Shown: piece by piece, positions 5,888-6,500 of the stretch | Layout: every line of letters begins with the position of its first letter | How positions within the stretch are numbered: the stretch's first letter is position 1 | Assembly (NCBI GenBank): GCA_046735265.1 | Contig: JBKPSZ010000300.1 | Location: 1 to 6,500 of the forward strand | Direction: 5' to 3' | Source of the DNA: DATBFU01 sp046735265 | GTDB taxonomy: Bacteria > Acidobacteriota > Thermoanaerobaculia > UBA5066 > Gp7-AA6 | DNA length: 6,500 nt | Notes under the pieces: model-generated | The model's database searches: none | Told to the model about the DNA's origin: nothing | Seen by the model: the letters and a program-made list of their open reading frames with translations, nothing else | Program-made: the position numbers and the translations under genes

Positions 5888-6445
5888 TCACTTCCCGGTC
5901 TTCTTCGCGGGCTCCCCTTCCGACGCGCTCCAGGGAGGCGTGATGCCGTTCGATCGCGCGTAGGCGATCGATTGTCCGAGATGCTCGTGAACGTGGCCCG
6001 CGACGAGGATGTAGACCGCGCGTTTGGACATGTCGCGGCCGAACAACTTCACCTTCGTGTCGAGATCGGCGTCGGGCGTCCCCTCGATCGCCGTATGCAG
6101 GTGCGCGATCGACTTCTTGAGCGCCTCCACGACTTTCGCCTTGTCCGTGACCTTGGTTTCCATGTCGCGATCGATGCCCTCGGGCAGCTTCACGCCGATC
6201 AGCGAGGGAATGTAGTAGTTGGCCAGAACGACGTGCATGTACACCTCGGAGACCGACCGCACCCCCGGCGCGGGGCGCCACGCGTACTTCTCGGCCGGAA
6301 CGGCCTCGGCGAGCGAGATCAGCTCCTTGGCGGCATAGTCGATATTGCCGAGCACGTCGGCCCGAAACCCGGTCAGGGCGGCGGTTTGCTGGGCCGACAT
6401 CGTCGCGCCGCCTCCGAGGATCACCGCGACGACGAGCGGGAGGAC
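5888..6445 (-). CDS. Exported DinB-family protein, N-terminus lost at contig end
   Basis: About 185 genomic codons remain. The protein is a four-helix-bundle DinB/YfiT-like putative metal-binding protein; members include thiol transferases, but most have no known reaction. Numbering from the first genomic codon (6443-6445), a hydrophobic run VLPLVVAVILGGGATMSA is the rest of a signal peptide, followed by QQTAALTGFRADVLGNIDYA. The likely metal histidines are in YMHVVLANYY (first His, about residue 71) and the HVHEHLGQSIAYAR segment (HxxxH, about 151-155). The C-terminus NGITPPWSASEGEPAKKTGK resembles exported homologues in Acidobacteriota, from memory. The genuine start codon is not in the window. 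The frame can be read to a GTG at 6460, but those five codons (MYKRQ) come from sequencing adapter. An internal ATG at 6400 would remove the signal peptide and is unlikely. It lies 58 bases upstream of the GreA-type gene on the same strand, with a GC hairpin between. Confidence 0.82.
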   Translation of the reverse strand, partial: VLPLVVAVILGGGATMSAQQTAALTGFRADVLGNIDYAAKELISLAEAVPAEKYAWRPAPGVRSVSEVYMHVVLANYYIPSLIGVKLPEGIDRDMETKVTDKAKVVEALKKSIAHLHTAIEGTPDADLDTKVKLFGRDMSKRAVYILVAGHVHEHLGQSIAYARSNGITPPWSASEGEPAKKTGK

Positions 6446-6500
6446 CTGTCTCTTATACACATCTCCGAGCCCACGAGACCATTCACGCTATCGCGTATGC
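6446..6500. other. Illumina Nextera adapter, index and partial P7 sequence (artefact)
   Basis: Bases 6446-6464 are exactly the 19-base Tn5 mosaic end CTGTCTCTTATACACATCT. Bases 6465-6479 (CCGAGCCCACGAGAC) are the remainder of the Nextera Read 2 adapter. Bases 6480-6489 (CATTCACGCT) fit a 10-base i7 index. Bases 6490-6500 (ATCGCGTATGC) match the start of the P7 flank ATCTCGTATGC with one mismatch at 6493. This is library-construction sequence that survived trimming and was assembled onto the contig end, not a biological transposon. Genomic sequence stops at 6445. Confidence 0.97.

Noticed and set aside
4069..5943. A 624-codon open frame on the plus strand opposite the GreA-type gene
   Set aside because: Its protein is low-complexity, rich in Arg/Gly/Glu/Leu and without any recognisable domain. 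It is the antisense shadow expected from a high-GC gene with G/C-rich third positions, while the minus strand has a clear Gre module and a ribosome binding site.
1..6445. A novel defence, biosynthetic or mobile multi-gene system
   Set aside because: The genes are mixed in orientation and mostly from recognisable common families. There is no long co-directional cluster, nuclease/toxin pair, repeat array or integration site to support such a system.
6446..6464. Tn5 mosaic end as evidence of a transposon
   Set aside because: It continues into the commercial Read 2 adapter, an index and P7 sequence, with no transposase gene or target duplication, so it is a library artefact.

Overview
This window looks like an ordinary high-GC chromosomal stretch from a draft or metagenome assembly. 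All genes show strong G/C preference at third codon positions. Three features suggest Acidobacteriota or a nearby soil/sediment phylum: the long GreA-type protein, the thrombospondin type 3-like secreted-protein tail, and the exported DinB-family protein. That placement rests on gene style only, because the window contains no rRNA or other phylogenetic marker that I can read decisively. I see no tRNA, rRNA, CRISPR array, insertion sequence, phage gene or integrase.

Layout from left to right. The left edge (minus strand, about 1-175) holds the first 58 codons of a PLP-dependent threonine ammonia-lyase, cut by the window. Divergent from it on the plus strand are an NmrA-like NAD(P)-binding oxidoreductase (273-1100), a probably exported metallophosphoesterase of the purple-acid-phosphatase type (1133-1996, or from a GTG at 1097 that overlaps the previous stop), and a secreted NTF2-like/DUF4440 protein (2048-2488). 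A short minus-strand frame (2550-2927) encodes what looks like only the C-terminal tail of a thrombospondin type 3-repeat surface protein. A PlsC-type lysophospholipid acyltransferase (best start GTG 2968, ends 3729) faces a 686-residue minus-strand protein (3769-5829). That protein carries a complete GreA module at its C-terminus and a long helical N-terminus with a CarD-like segment. Upstream of it on the minus strand is an exported DinB-family protein (5888-6445), whose N-terminus is lost.

The last 55 bases (6446-6500) are not genomic. They are Nextera transposase mosaic end, Read 2 adapter, a 10-base index and the start of the P7 sequence, left untrimmed at a contig end. Any protein starting at 6460 with residues MYKRQ has an artefactual N-terminus.

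The genes do not form one pathway. The recurring themes are exported proteins (phosphoesterase, NTF2-like, TSP3 tail, DinB-like) and single-gene housekeeping functions (threonine catabolism, phospholipid synthesis, transcript cleavage). Four gene junctions carry GC-rich inverted repeats without a U-tract. I found no convincing undescribed multi-gene system. The points most worth a second look are the adapter artefact, the long GreA fusion, the orphan TSP3 tail, the possible leaderless acyltransferase start and the U-less hairpins.
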